Source of the DNA: Lachnospiraceae bacterium
GTDB lineage: Bacteria > Bacillota > Clostridia > Lachnospirales > Lachnospiraceae
DNA: 17,946 nucleotides
Assembly: GCA_020860745.1 (NCBI GenBank)
Contig: JAJBTR010000411.1
Location: 1 to 17,946 of the forward strand
Reading direction: 5' to 3'
Shown here one piece after another: positions 1-6,371 of the stretch. The position numbers were made by a program, and so were the translations under genes. Position 1 is the stretch's first letter. Each line of letters starts with the position of its first letter. Under the pieces are notes generated by a model. That model made no database searches, was not told the origin of the DNA, and saw only the letters and a list, made by a program, of their open reading frames with translations.

Positions 1-564
1 CGGCAGAGCCGTCTGTGATGTTGCAATGGAACTTGTTGATATCCCAGTGTTCCCGTCCCAAGTTCCAGATGCCTGTCTCACCCTTAAATTCATCTACACA
101 GAGGGCTTTCGGCAGGGAAGATGGCCTGTCAATGGAAATGATGTTGAAGACACTGGTGACCGCTTCGTCCGTCACGTGCTCTAATTTTGCAATCTCGTGG
201 ATGGATACCATTTCAGTAAGCTGCAGACAGATATCGGTAACAAGGGAATCCGTCATGCGGAGCCGGTCATGGACCCAGTCCAACGGCTCATAGTAAGAGG
301 TGCGCAGTCTTTACATAAGAAGTGTCGGTGCATGAAAGTGACAAAACAGAACAGTTTGCGGCAGGAAGATGCCTGGCAGTCTGCAACCGGCCGGAATTTT
401 TCACAATACAGTTCCTGGAATCGTAGTAAGGGCAGATGCGTTTCTGCGGCGGCGTTTCAACCGTGATGTCAATCCGGTTCCGGGCAAGGGGATTCCACGC
501 TCGAGATGATTGTGATATCGGGTGGAAGTTGATAAAGACGCTTTGTGCTTAGTTGTCTAGCCAT
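1..564 (-). pseudogene. ISL3-type transposase, 5' part, frameshifted, runs off the left edge
   Basis: The minus strand starts at an ATG (564-562) behind an AAGAAGG ribosome binding site and reads MARQLSTKRLYQLPPDITII. The frame then breaks and must be changed at least three times. The recovered pieces are a zinc-finger-like segment (RICPYYDSRNC, with a second Cys-rich part LCKDCAPL), a helix-turn-helix-like segment (MVSIHEIAKLEHVTDEAV) and the start of a catalytic domain (ALCVDEFKGETGIWN, where D and E of VDEF fit the DDE core). This order, zinc finger then HTH then IDEFK-like motif, is that of ISL3-family transposases. The gene cannot make a full protein as written. Plus-strand open frames at 15-466 are its antisense. 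Family assignment is from motif memory; the 3' half lies outside the window. Confidence 0.72.
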
Positions 565-646
565 AGTTTTACCTTCTTTATATTTTTGATTAGACACCAA
601 AGTTATAACACAGGTTAGACAGGATGGCTAGACAACTAAGCACAAA
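542..646 (-). repeat. 23-bp perfect inverted repeat around the transposase start
   Basis: Positions 542-564, the first codons of the transposase including its ATG, are exactly complementary to 624-646. The 59-bp loop holds the ribosome binding site and a TATAAC box 17 bp after TAGCCA on the minus strand. A transcript entering from outside would contain both arms and could hide the start codon; a transcript starting inside the loop would not. The second transposase remnant near 2640 has the same layout with different arm sequences. Confidence 0.8.
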
Positions 647-743
647 ACAACAGAAACAGCGGTGGATAATGAGACTTCGGCAGTGCTGAAATTTCGCATG
701 ATGTATAAATAAGGAAGACCAGCTTGTATTTTAGAAAATAAAA

Positions 744-963
744 TTCCCTAAAATCGTATTCACGATTCCCGAATATCGGAAGATAATTTATTCATGGGCT
801 TTACTATTGTATTCCATGAAATTGCAGCAAGTAAAGGGTGCCTTTGGCACCGCTGGCGCGGCTTTGCCCTTGACATGCAGCGATTTCATGGAAGTAAATA
901 ACAATCAAGCCCAAATGAATAATTATGCTTTCTGATGAATACTCTTTTTCCGATTTTAGGGAA
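744..963. repeat. 220-bp imperfect palindrome (fold-back or MITE-like element)
   Basis: The outer 13 bp, TTCCCTAAAATCG at 744-756, are perfectly complementary to 951-963. Further in, 756-762 pairs with 936-942. The long inner arms 783-839 and 867-926 pair with only scattered mismatches (for example TTCCATGAAAT against ATTTCATGGAA). The tip near 840-866 holds smaller GC-rich hairpins. No protein is visible inside. It could be a non-autonomous transposable repeat or a structured RNA; I see no certain target-site duplication. Confidence 0.7.
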
Positions 964-1344
964 AATGTCTTTCCGACATACACCAGCTTTTTGGAGAGGT
1001 CGGGGTGTGGGGCAGAGCCAACAGTGTACTGGCAATTACCAGTACACTGAGCGGAACGGAACGGTGCAGAATGGAGAGGGGCGGTGAATGAAGTCTATAG
1101 CTGCCACCAGGGAAAACAGGAGAACTACGGTGAGCCACGGTGATAGTGAGATTAACACCAGAATAAACGGGAGTTTAATAGCGGTACCAGAAATATCGGG
1201 AGAACTACCGTAAATGATGGTGAAACACCAAGCTATACGGCAGAATTACCGAGAAAAATAAGAGAACCGCAAAAATGGGATCGCACCTTGATAAATTAAT
1301 ACTTTAGCCCACAAAAATCGTGAAAATGAGATTAGGATTGGAGT
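964..1344. other. Non-coding stretch with short alternating GGTG/CACC and CGGT/ACCG motifs
   Basis: No gene is supported here; the minus-strand open frame at 956-1138 has no recognisable protein character. A perfect 11-bp hairpin, CAGTGTACTGG/CCAGTACACTG, lies at 1022-1049 with a 6-base loop. From about 1125 to 1275 the sequence is purine-rich and repeatedly alternates short words such as ACGGTG, CACC, CGGTACC, TACCG and ACGG about every 15-30 bases, so it could fold into several small hairpins. The origin is unknown; it may be the worn remnant of a repetitive element. Confidence 0.4.
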
Positions 1345-1485
1345 ATGTTCTTTGAAAGTAAAGTGCTTAGTGATCTGACTGTTTTTAAAGAACAGTTATA
1401 ACCCATTATTGCAAACCGATATGATAGCTACTTGGACGATGTGAAAGATAAAGTGTACACGCGCAATCTCTACGGGCGTGATTGA
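1345..1485 (+). pseudogene. ugd: UDP-glucose 6-dehydrogenase C-terminal remnant
   Basis: One frame reads MFFESKVLSDLTVFKEQL, an in-frame TAA (1399-1401), then PIIANRYDSYLDDVKDKVYT and RNLYGRD before TGA at 1483-1485. The ending, ANR...LDDVKDKVYTRDLFGRD-like, is the typical C-terminus of bacterial UDP-glucose 6-dehydrogenases, which oxidise UDP-glucose to UDP-glucuronate for capsule synthesis. The catalytic and NAD-binding parts are missing and the tail itself carries a stop. It ends 24 bp before the capE-like gene, so the two probably once belonged to the same polysaccharide operon. The assignment rests on the short C-terminal signature. Confidence 0.62.
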
Positions 1486-1509
1486 TAGAGCATAGGGAGG
1501 ATAAATTAA

Positions 1510-2544
1510 ATGGGTTTATTTACAGGAAAAACACTGATGATTACAGGAGGAACAGGTTCTTTCGGCAATGCCGTTTTAAATCGTTTCCTGTCTACAGATA
1601 TCGGAGAAATCAGGATCTTCTCCCGCGATGAGAAGAAACAGGATGATATGCGGCATGAATTTCAGGCGAAGATGCCGGAGGCATCAGAGAAAATCAGCTT
1701 TTATATAGGAGATGTGTGTGACTTACAGTCGGTTAAAAATGCGATGCACGGTGTAGATTTTATTTTTCATGCGGCGGCTTTGAAACAGGTGCCCTCCTGT
1801 GAATTTTTCCCGATTGAGGCGGTAAAAACGAACGTTCTGGGTACAGAGAACGTACTGACTGCGGCGATTGATGAGGGAGTGGAGACTGTCATCTGTCTTT
1901 CCACGGATAAGGCAGCCTATCCCGTAAACGCCATGGGAACTTCTAAGGCTATGATGGAAAAGGTGATTGTGGCAAAGAGCCGGACTGCGAAAAGGACAAA
2001 GATTTGCTGCACGAGATACGGTAATGTTATGTGCAGCCGCGGCTCTGTCATTCCACTGTGGATTGATCAGATTAAATCTGGCCAGCCGATTACACTCACG
2101 GAACCAAATATGACGAGATTTATTATGTCTCTGGAAGAAGCAGTCGACCTAGTGCTGTTTGCGTTTGAATATGGTGAAGCGGGGGACATTCTCGTTCAGA
2201 AAGCGCCAGCCTGCACAATCAAGACACAAGCGGAGGCTGTGTGCGAGTTATTTGGTGTAAAGAAAGAGGATATCAAGATTATCGGTATTCGTCACGGGGA
2301 GAAGATGTATGAGACCTTGCTCACAAACGAAGAGTGCGCTCATGCTATTGACCTTGGGAACTTTTACCGTGTTCCTTGTGATAAGCGAGGTCTGAATTAT
2401 GACAAGTATTTCAAGCATGGCGACACGGAACGAAATCCGCTGACTGAGTTCAACAGCAATAACACGGAACTTCTAACGGTAGAGCAGACAAAAGAGAAAA
2501 TTGCAGCGCTGACTTATATCCAGGAAGAACTGGCAAAGATGTAG
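1510..2544 (+). CDS. capE: UDP-GlcNAc 4,6-dehydratase/5-epimerase, CapE/FnlA/WbjB type
   Basis: The 344-residue cytoplasmic SDR-fold enzyme probably converts UDP-GlcNAc to a 4-keto-6-deoxy-L-talo/arabino intermediate, the first step toward UDP-L-FucNAc-type sugars of capsules or O-antigens. The Rossmann NAD(P) motif GGTGSFG is at residues 13-19, followed by FSRDEKKQDDMR, AAALKQVPSCEF and KTNVLGTENV. The usual SDR catalytic Tyr of YxxxK is Met142 (M-G-T-S-K146), as is characteristic of the CapE/FnlA group and unlike FlaA1/PseB enzymes. RYGNVMCSRGSVIP and RHGEKMYETLL complete the family pattern, and the length is normal. The start has a GGGAGG ribosome binding site at about 1495-1500. The expected partners capF/fnlB and capG/fnlC are not downstream; transposase remnants are. 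The enzyme looks intact but orphaned. Confidence 0.9.
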   Translation: MGLFTGKTLMITGGTGSFGNAVLNRFLSTDIGEIRIFSRDEKKQDDMRHEFQAKMPEASEKISFYIGDVCDLQSVKNAMHGVDFIFHAAALKQVPSCEFFPIEAVKTNVLGTENVLTAAIDEGVETVICLSTDKAAYPVNAMGTSKAMMEKVIVAKSRTAKRTKICCTRYGNVMCSRGSVIPLWIDQIKSGQPITLTEPNMTRFIMSLEEAVDLVLFAFEYGEAGDILVQKAPACTIKTQAEAVCELFGVKKEDIKIIGIRHGEKMYETLLTNEECAHAIDLGNFYRVPCDKRGLNYDKYFKHGDTERNPLTEFNSNNTELLTVEQTKEKIAALTYIQEELAKM

Positions 2545-2554
2545 TGATCGCTGT

Positions 2555-2640
2555 ATAAAAACCGTTTGTCTATCCAGACATCCCGGGATGACCAGATCCT
2601 AGGAAAGATTAGTCAGTAGATTGGTGGTTTTAGTAGCCAT
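2555..2640 (-). pseudogene. 5' end of a second transposase-like gene
   Basis: On the minus strand, AAGGAG is followed 8-9 bases later by ATG (2640-2638) and MATKTTNLLTNLS, then a stop. In another frame the region continues DLVIPGCLDRQTVFIQRS up to the end of capE. The start region resembles the ISL3-type remnant at 564: ATGGCTA start, TATAAT box 17 bp after TAGCCA, and an inverted copy of the start upstream. I infer a related insertion sequence of which only the promoter end survives. The family of the protein cannot be proven from so few residues. Confidence 0.45.
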
Positions 2641-2729
2641 TGTATATATCTCCTTAGTATTGATTGATTTTTTATGGCAAACAGAATTATAACGCAGAGG
2701 GTCAACAATGGCTACTAAAGCCACCAATC
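2619..2729 (-). repeat. 24-bp inverted repeat around the second transposase start
   Basis: Positions 2619-2642 are complementary to 2706-2729 with one mismatch that remains a G-U pair in RNA. The arm nearest capE contains the ATG. The loop carries the AAGGAG site and a TTATAAT box. Arrangement and promoter spacing match the inverted repeat at 542-646 although the arm sequences differ. Confidence 0.75.
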
Positions 2730-2841
2730 AATAGGAAGAGCAGAGATACAGAAAATAAACCATGATGTTCAGAAATTTTATGTGTACAATGGCGTTTTGC
2801 AAACGCTGATGTTTGTAAAGAATGTAAAAGGAGATTTTATT

Positions 2842-3264
2842 ATGAGCATGAAAATGGTAGGGAGCTTCCCTGGTTATCAGAATTATTATCATCTGGTGCG
2901 ATCAACGAAGTATCGAAAGAGTTTATTTGTTAATTTGGATGTTAGAAATCGTCTTAGAGATGTTCTGATGGAAATTTCAGAGCAAATGGAAGGACTCAAA
3001 ATAGATGAAGTTACGGTAGCCTATAATCATGTCCATTTACTGATTAAAACAGAATTGCCGCTTGATAAAGTGGCCAAAAAACTGTATGGGGTATCTTCAC
3101 GGTTGTTGAGAAAGGAGTTTCCTTTTTTGAAAGAGGAATCCGTGGAAGCTTTGTGGGGCGGTCGGGAATGTATATCCATTAAGGATAGAGATCATCTGTT
3201 AAATTGCAGATCCTATATACAGAGACACCAACCAGACAATACGAAAGTAGATGGGCCTTTGTAA
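2842..3264 (+). CDS. tnpA: IS200/IS605-family Y1 transposase TnpA
   Basis: The 140-residue HUH-superfamily transposase cuts and rejoins single-stranded element ends. The ATG at 2842 has an AAAGGAG site 7 bases upstream; an upstream in-frame start at 2782 overlaps the left-end hairpin and is less likely. The N-terminus reads NYYHLVRSTKYRKSLF, matching the family's YHLVWVTKYRR-type opening. The metal-binding HUH pair is H63-V-H65 in AYNHVHLLIK, and the nucleophile is probably Tyr125 in SYIQRHQ. The gene lies in an element with hairpins on both sides, and the length is typical. The Arg in place of the usual Trp-Val in YHLVRS is a small oddity. The reading frame is intact, so it may be active. 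Confidence 0.85.
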   Translation: MSMKMVGSFPGYQNYYHLVRSTKYRKSLFVNLDVRNRLRDVLMEISEQMEGLKIDEVTVAYNHVHLLIKTELPLDKVAKKLYGVSSRLLRKEFPFLKEESVEALWGGRECISIKDRDHLLNCRSYIQRHQPDNTKVDGPL

Positions 3265-3296
3265 TCTTGAGACTGAATTTTTACCAGATTATGTCT

Positions 3297-3323
3297 ATGA
3301 AATGGGATTCTGAAAAGAAAGAT
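3297..3323 (+). repeat. Short copy of a KWDSE-K-D coding fragment
   Basis: GAAATGGGATTCTGAAAAGAAAGAT matches 7463-7487 at 23 of 25 bases. Both translate as MKWDSEKKD or TKWDSENKD, which resembles the N-terminus of some Rpn-like PD-(D/E)XK transposase proteins (inference from memory). Each is followed by a stop almost at once, so both are remnants. Confidence 0.4.
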
Positions 3324-3386
3324 CCTTAATACAAGTGAGAAAGATCCTTCCGCGAAGGATATGTGGAAAACAAAGGGAGAGGGTAC

Positions 3387-5246
3387 ATGAACGATATAAC
3401 GATTTTGCATATATCGGATTTACATATGCATCGAAAGAATTTAACGGCAGTTTTCAGAGGTTTTCTGCAGAAGATTGAGTCGGAGCAGTCAAAATGGAAG
3501 CATGTCATCGTTGTTGTAACCGGGGATCTGGTACAAAAAAGGAATTATAGCATGAAGGAAGCAGTGATTGATTTTTTTCAAAAGCTGCACCAGGCTCTCG
3601 GAGATAAGGTCTGCGGAATACATATTGTGCCGGGCAATCATGATGCGATATATGATTATGAGGGATCGTCTATATCAGACGAAATGAAACTGAATTTTGG
3701 AAATGATAAATCTGAAATTGAGGCCTATTTTTCGGGTGACGTTATCCGCCAGGTGTTTGAGGAGTATATCAATCTGAGAAATGAGATTTACTGCGAATTC
3801 GGGAGGGAGGCAAACGACAATATCTGGGATGTAAGTGTAGATGAAGTTGACGGGAAAAGGTTCTGCTTTATTGAGTTATGCTCGTCAGCAACTTCCTGGC
3901 ACCAGGGGGTTAAGAATTATAACAAAATTTATATCTCAGAAAAACAGCAGGATGAACTGGTTGCAAAATATCAGGAAGAAGAAAATGTGGAGTTGACTTT
4001 TTTGCTGATGCATCATCCGATTAACTGGCTGAACAAGGAAGATGAGCGTATTCTGCAAAATGTCATTATGCATCCGGACGGGCTGAATGTGGATTTTATT
4101 CTTCGGGGACATACACATGATCAGGACATATATTATGTGAACAAGAATTACCGGACATCCATGACTCTGGTCACCGGGTTCGGGAAGCCAGACGATTACA
4201 AGGCAGAAAAAAACATGTCGCATATGTTTGCCGTCTATACGGTTAATCTGGATGCCAACTCCATGGAGATCTACAATTATCATTCGAAGCAGAAAGGGAC
4301 GTTTTCTGTTGACAATACTCTATTCACAGATCAGCAGATGGACAAAAACGAGAACAAAATGATATTCCCGCTGCATGCGGAAACCAATTGTGAGTATATT
4401 GATCTGACGATGATCGGCGCAGGCAAAAAGCCGCTTTATTTTAACCGGGTGATGCTGGGGGATTTTAAAGGATTTTATCAGCGGATGTGCCAGTTCCGTA
4501 TGAAACAGGCGGAAAACATACAGCTGATGAAGAAAGAAATCTTCGGTGATGTCCAGGTGGCGGCAAGTCGGTATCGGGGTATTACGAGAGAGGGAATTTC
4601 CGGGCTGAAACAGTTTTATGAAGATCGGGAAAACGCTCCATATCCCAAATTGCTGCGAAACAATGATGTCAGGAATATACTTTTTAAGAGAATGGACGCT
4701 TATCTGATGAGCTTCTGTATTCTTTTCCATTCTCTGTTTATATCTGAAAATAATTCCATCGAACTGGGAAGAGTCCACTTCCGCTATGGTTGTTATGACG
4801 AACAGGCTGGAGATTTTGTTTACAGGAAGAATGTTGCCTATTCACCGGATGAACAGGGAAAGGCGGATGTTTCCGAAACAAAATGGGGCGGGTTGATCAA
4901 AGGTGCATATGAGATGCAACATACCCTCGTATATTCGGTGAACAGCGAATCAAGCCTGAAAATCCTGGATCAGGATAAATGGACCGATTATATTACCGCG
5001 GTACTCTATTCCCCGGATTTTATCGGAAAAACGAAAGACAGAGGGGAGACCAGACCACTCTCTTCTTTTGGCGTCACTTTAAAATGCAGGGAAAACAAAG
5101 GGCGAAATATACTGTATTTCCTGGATTATATTAATTTTTCGGAGATGATCCAGTCGATGCTGGAAGAGTGCTTAAATGAGACGGGAATCAGAATGTGTGA
5201 ATATGTGAATTATTTGAGGGAAGGAGCAATGGAAGATGTCAAATGA
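3387..5246 (+). CDS. Calcineurin-like metallophosphoesterase with large unassigned C-terminal region
   Basis: This 619-residue cytoplasmic protein has a complete two-metal phosphoesterase site in residues 1-290: D11-L-H13, G46-D47, G83-N-H-D86, H209-H210-P and G241-H-T-H244-D. Such enzymes hydrolyse phosphomonoesters or diesters of proteins, nucleotides or nucleic acids; the substrate is not predictable here. Residues ~310-619 match no family I can name. The end (RPLSSFGVTL...ILYFLDYINFSEMIQSML) has a GAF-like feel, a weak inference. The ATG at 3387 with GGGAGAGGG just upstream is preferred to a GTG at 3363. The next gene starts inside its last codons (ATG at 5236), so the two are translationally coupled. 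The partner has an FHA domain, which suggests a link to phosphothreonine signalling. No signal peptide or membrane segment is seen. Confidence 0.85.
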   Translation: MNDITILHISDLHMHRKNLTAVFRGFLQKIESEQSKWKHVIVVVTGDLVQKRNYSMKEAVIDFFQKLHQALGDKVCGIHIVPGNHDAIYDYEGSSISDEMKLNFGNDKSEIEAYFSGDVIRQVFEEYINLRNEIYCEFGREANDNIWDVSVDEVDGKRFCFIELCSSATSWHQGVKNYNKIYISEKQQDELVAKYQEEENVELTFLLMHHPINWLNKEDERILQNVIMHPDGLNVDFILRGHTHDQDIYYVNKNYRTSMTLVTGFGKPDDYKAEKNMSHMFAVYTVNLDANSMEIYNYHSKQKGTFSVDNTLFTDQQMDKNENKMIFPLHAETNCEYIDLTMIGAGKKPLYFNRVMLGDFKGFYQRMCQFRMKQAENIQLMKKEIFGDVQVAASRYRGITREGISGLKQFYEDRENAPYPKLLRNNDVRNILFKRMDAYLMSFCILFHSLFISENNSIELGRVHFRYGCYDEQAGDFVYRKNVAYSPDEQGKADVSETKWGGLIKGAYEMQHTLVYSVNSESSLKILDQDKWTDYITAVLYSPDFIGKTKDRGETRPLSSFGVTLKCRENKGRNILYFLDYINFSEMIQSMLEECLNETGIRMCEYVNYLREGAMEDVK

Positions 5247-5832
5247 ATTAAATGTGGCTCAGATCGTTACCCGGAATCAGTTTACGATGGATTCTGTTGT
5301 CAGAGTGAGGGTATCAGATCTGATGCAGCAGCTGTCGAAACTGACCAGAAAAAACCGGGAAGACAGCAATACAGCAACCATGATTCGGAATATATTAAGG
5401 GATGCTGCGGAGAAAAATGAGGATGCAGCAGAAATCAACATGCCGGTTCAGGATCTTGTCAGATTGTATGACCAGAATTCCGAGAATGACCTGGGGGAGA
5501 TTGATTTCATACTCTGCAGGAATAACCTGGAAGAGGGACGAACGGCCCGGATTGACATATTTGCAAAAGACAGAAAAGGAATGTGTGTCGTATTCGGTGA
5601 TCAGGCGTATCCCCTCCGGAAAGGAACCGAATACCGGGTAGGCCGCGAAGTCTATAATTCGATTATTATTGATTATGACCTGATTTCGAGAAACCATTGC
5701 AAAATTACCTGCGGGAAAGATGGGGTTGTAATGATCAGCGACCTGGATTCTACAAATGGTACTTTTGTCAATAATGTCAGACTGGAAAAAACTCACCCAG
5801 AGAGCTGGCAGAAAACGATATCATCAGGCTGA
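5236..5832 (+). CDS. FHA-domain protein, C-terminus altered by a frameshift
   Basis: Residues 1-105 are an unassigned helical, charged region. Residues ~112-185 form a forkhead-associated domain that binds phosphothreonine peptides: G136-R137, S151-R-N-H154 and D171-S-T-N-G-T176 are the conserved binding and structural residues. The frame as written ends at 5832, but the +1 frame continues with RELAENDIIRLSNVIGTVRD and MSKRVSGNT to a TAA at 5886-5888, exactly the last strands expected of an FHA fold. Restoring one C in the CCC run at 5796-5798 gives a 217-residue protein. So there is a recent one-base deletion, or a sequencing error. The gene overlaps the phosphoesterase gene by 11 bp. The fold probably survives poorly without its final strand. 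Confidence 0.82.
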   Translation: MSNELNVAQIVTRNQFTMDSVVRVRVSDLMQQLSKLTRKNREDSNTATMIRNILRDAAEKNEDAAEINMPVQDLVRLYDQNSENDLGEIDFILCRNNLEEGRTARIDIFAKDRKGMCVVFGDQAYPLRKGTEYRVGREVYNSIIIDYDLISRNHCKITCGKDGVVMISDLDSTNGTFVNNVRLEKTHPESWQKTISSG

Positions 5833-5833
5833 G

Positions 5834-5915
5834 TAATGTGATTGGGACAGTGAGAGATATGAGCAAACGCGTGTCCGGTAACACGTAATGTTAACAGAAA
5901 CTATAAATTGCGCAG
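5834..5915 (+). repeat. 82-bp direct repeat A, copy 1 (3' end of FHA gene)
   Basis: The repeat covers the last FHA codons, the TAA and 27 bp beyond. It matches 7777-7858 at 78 of 82 bases. A small hairpin CGTGT-CCGGTA-ACACG (5870-5885) ends directly before the stop codon. In copy 2 the stem is CGCGT/ACGCG, so two of the four differences compensate each other. Confidence 0.85.
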
Positions 5916-6305
5916 GAGCATCCGGAGAAGCGGGAAATTGCATGGAAATGGATACACCTTAACTTCCTGAAAATTTTAACCCTCAATGAATTTCGTGGCT
6001 TGCAATCGTCATTTTTACTACATCCAAGGCACATTTTAGGCTTCCTTTGTTGAGGGTTAAATGGTTCTTAATAATTGTGCCTTAATTGTTATTGGAATGT
6101 GCGGAAAAAGCCATAATTTTCCACCTATTTACGCCATTTTCAGTGCTTTGTTTTGACTCATCATATGAATGAGGGTTAAATTTTTTGGAAGTTAAGGATA
6201 CAGGAAGAGAAATATCCGGTATACAACTGGTATGTGGATGGTAAGAGGGAAGAAGAATATGAGGATATGATCAGATTTGCTGATGATGAGAACTTTGATT
6301 TTTGA
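5907..6305 (+). pseudogene. 3' end of an unrecognised gene, interrupted by a MITE
   Basis: If 5957-6197 and one copy of the flanking ATACA are removed, one frame reads from 5907 (after an in-frame TAA at 5904) to TGA at 6303-6305: IAQEHPEKREIAWKWIQEEK, then YPVYNWYVDGKREEEYEDMI, then RFADDENFDF. The composition, rich in E, K, W and Y and with an acidic end, looks like a genuine protein C-terminus. No start codon or front part remains. I do not recognise the family. Confidence 0.55.
5957..6197. mobile_element. 241-bp MITE-like element with ~31-bp terminal inverted repeats and 5-bp TSD
   Basis: The left end CCTTAACTTCC... (5957-5987) is nearly complementary to the right end ...GGAAGTTAAGG (6168-6197), including the inner block TTTAACCCTCA. 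The element is flanked by ATACA at 5952-5956 and 6198-6202, and removing it with one ATACA restores an open frame. A third internal copy of TTGAGGGTTAA (6049-6059) forms a perfect 11-bp inverted repeat with 5976-5986, suggesting a composite or nested origin. It encodes nothing and so is non-autonomous. The helper transposase family is unknown. Confidence 0.82.
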
Positions 6306-6314
6306 GAGATTCGC

Positions 6315-6371
6315 AAAACAGACTTCGAGGAAGCATGAAAATCAGCTTCCTCAAAGCTGGATTGTGCAGGT
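6315..6371 (-). terminator. Rpn gene terminator-like hairpin; direct repeat B, copy 1
   Basis: The sequence lies directly after the Rpn stop codon on the minus strand. An 8-bp perfect stem GAGGAAGC/GCTTCCTC (6327-6334 with 6345-6352), with three more pairs beyond one mismatch, is followed on the minus strand by a weak T-rich tail (TCTGTTTT). The 57-bp segment recurs at 7897-7953 with three mismatches, one of which breaks the stem. Confidence 0.6.

Larger units (their letters stand above)
2792..3360 (+). mobile_element. IS200-type single-strand transposon (tnpA only)
   Basis: A tnpA gene is bracketed by two short perfect hairpins: GCGTTT-TGC-AAACGC at 2792-2806 and ATCCTTC-CGC-GAAGGAT at 3344-3360. 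Subterminal hairpins recognised by TnpA are the hallmark of IS200/IS605 ends. There is no tnpB, as in the IS200 subgroup. The exact element ends, normally a few to ~20 bases outside the hairpins, cannot be fixed without an empty-site copy. The right hairpin ends 27 bp before the next gene's start codon. Confidence 0.6.

Noticed and set aside
15..466. Plus-strand open frames of 92 and 89 codons at the left edge
   Set aside because: They are antisense to the ISL3-type transposase, whose motifs are recognisable on the minus strand.
2579..2590. Perfect palindrome CATCCCGGGATG after capE as a terminator
   Set aside because: It has no loop or T run, and it lies inside the remnant coding sequence of the second transposase.
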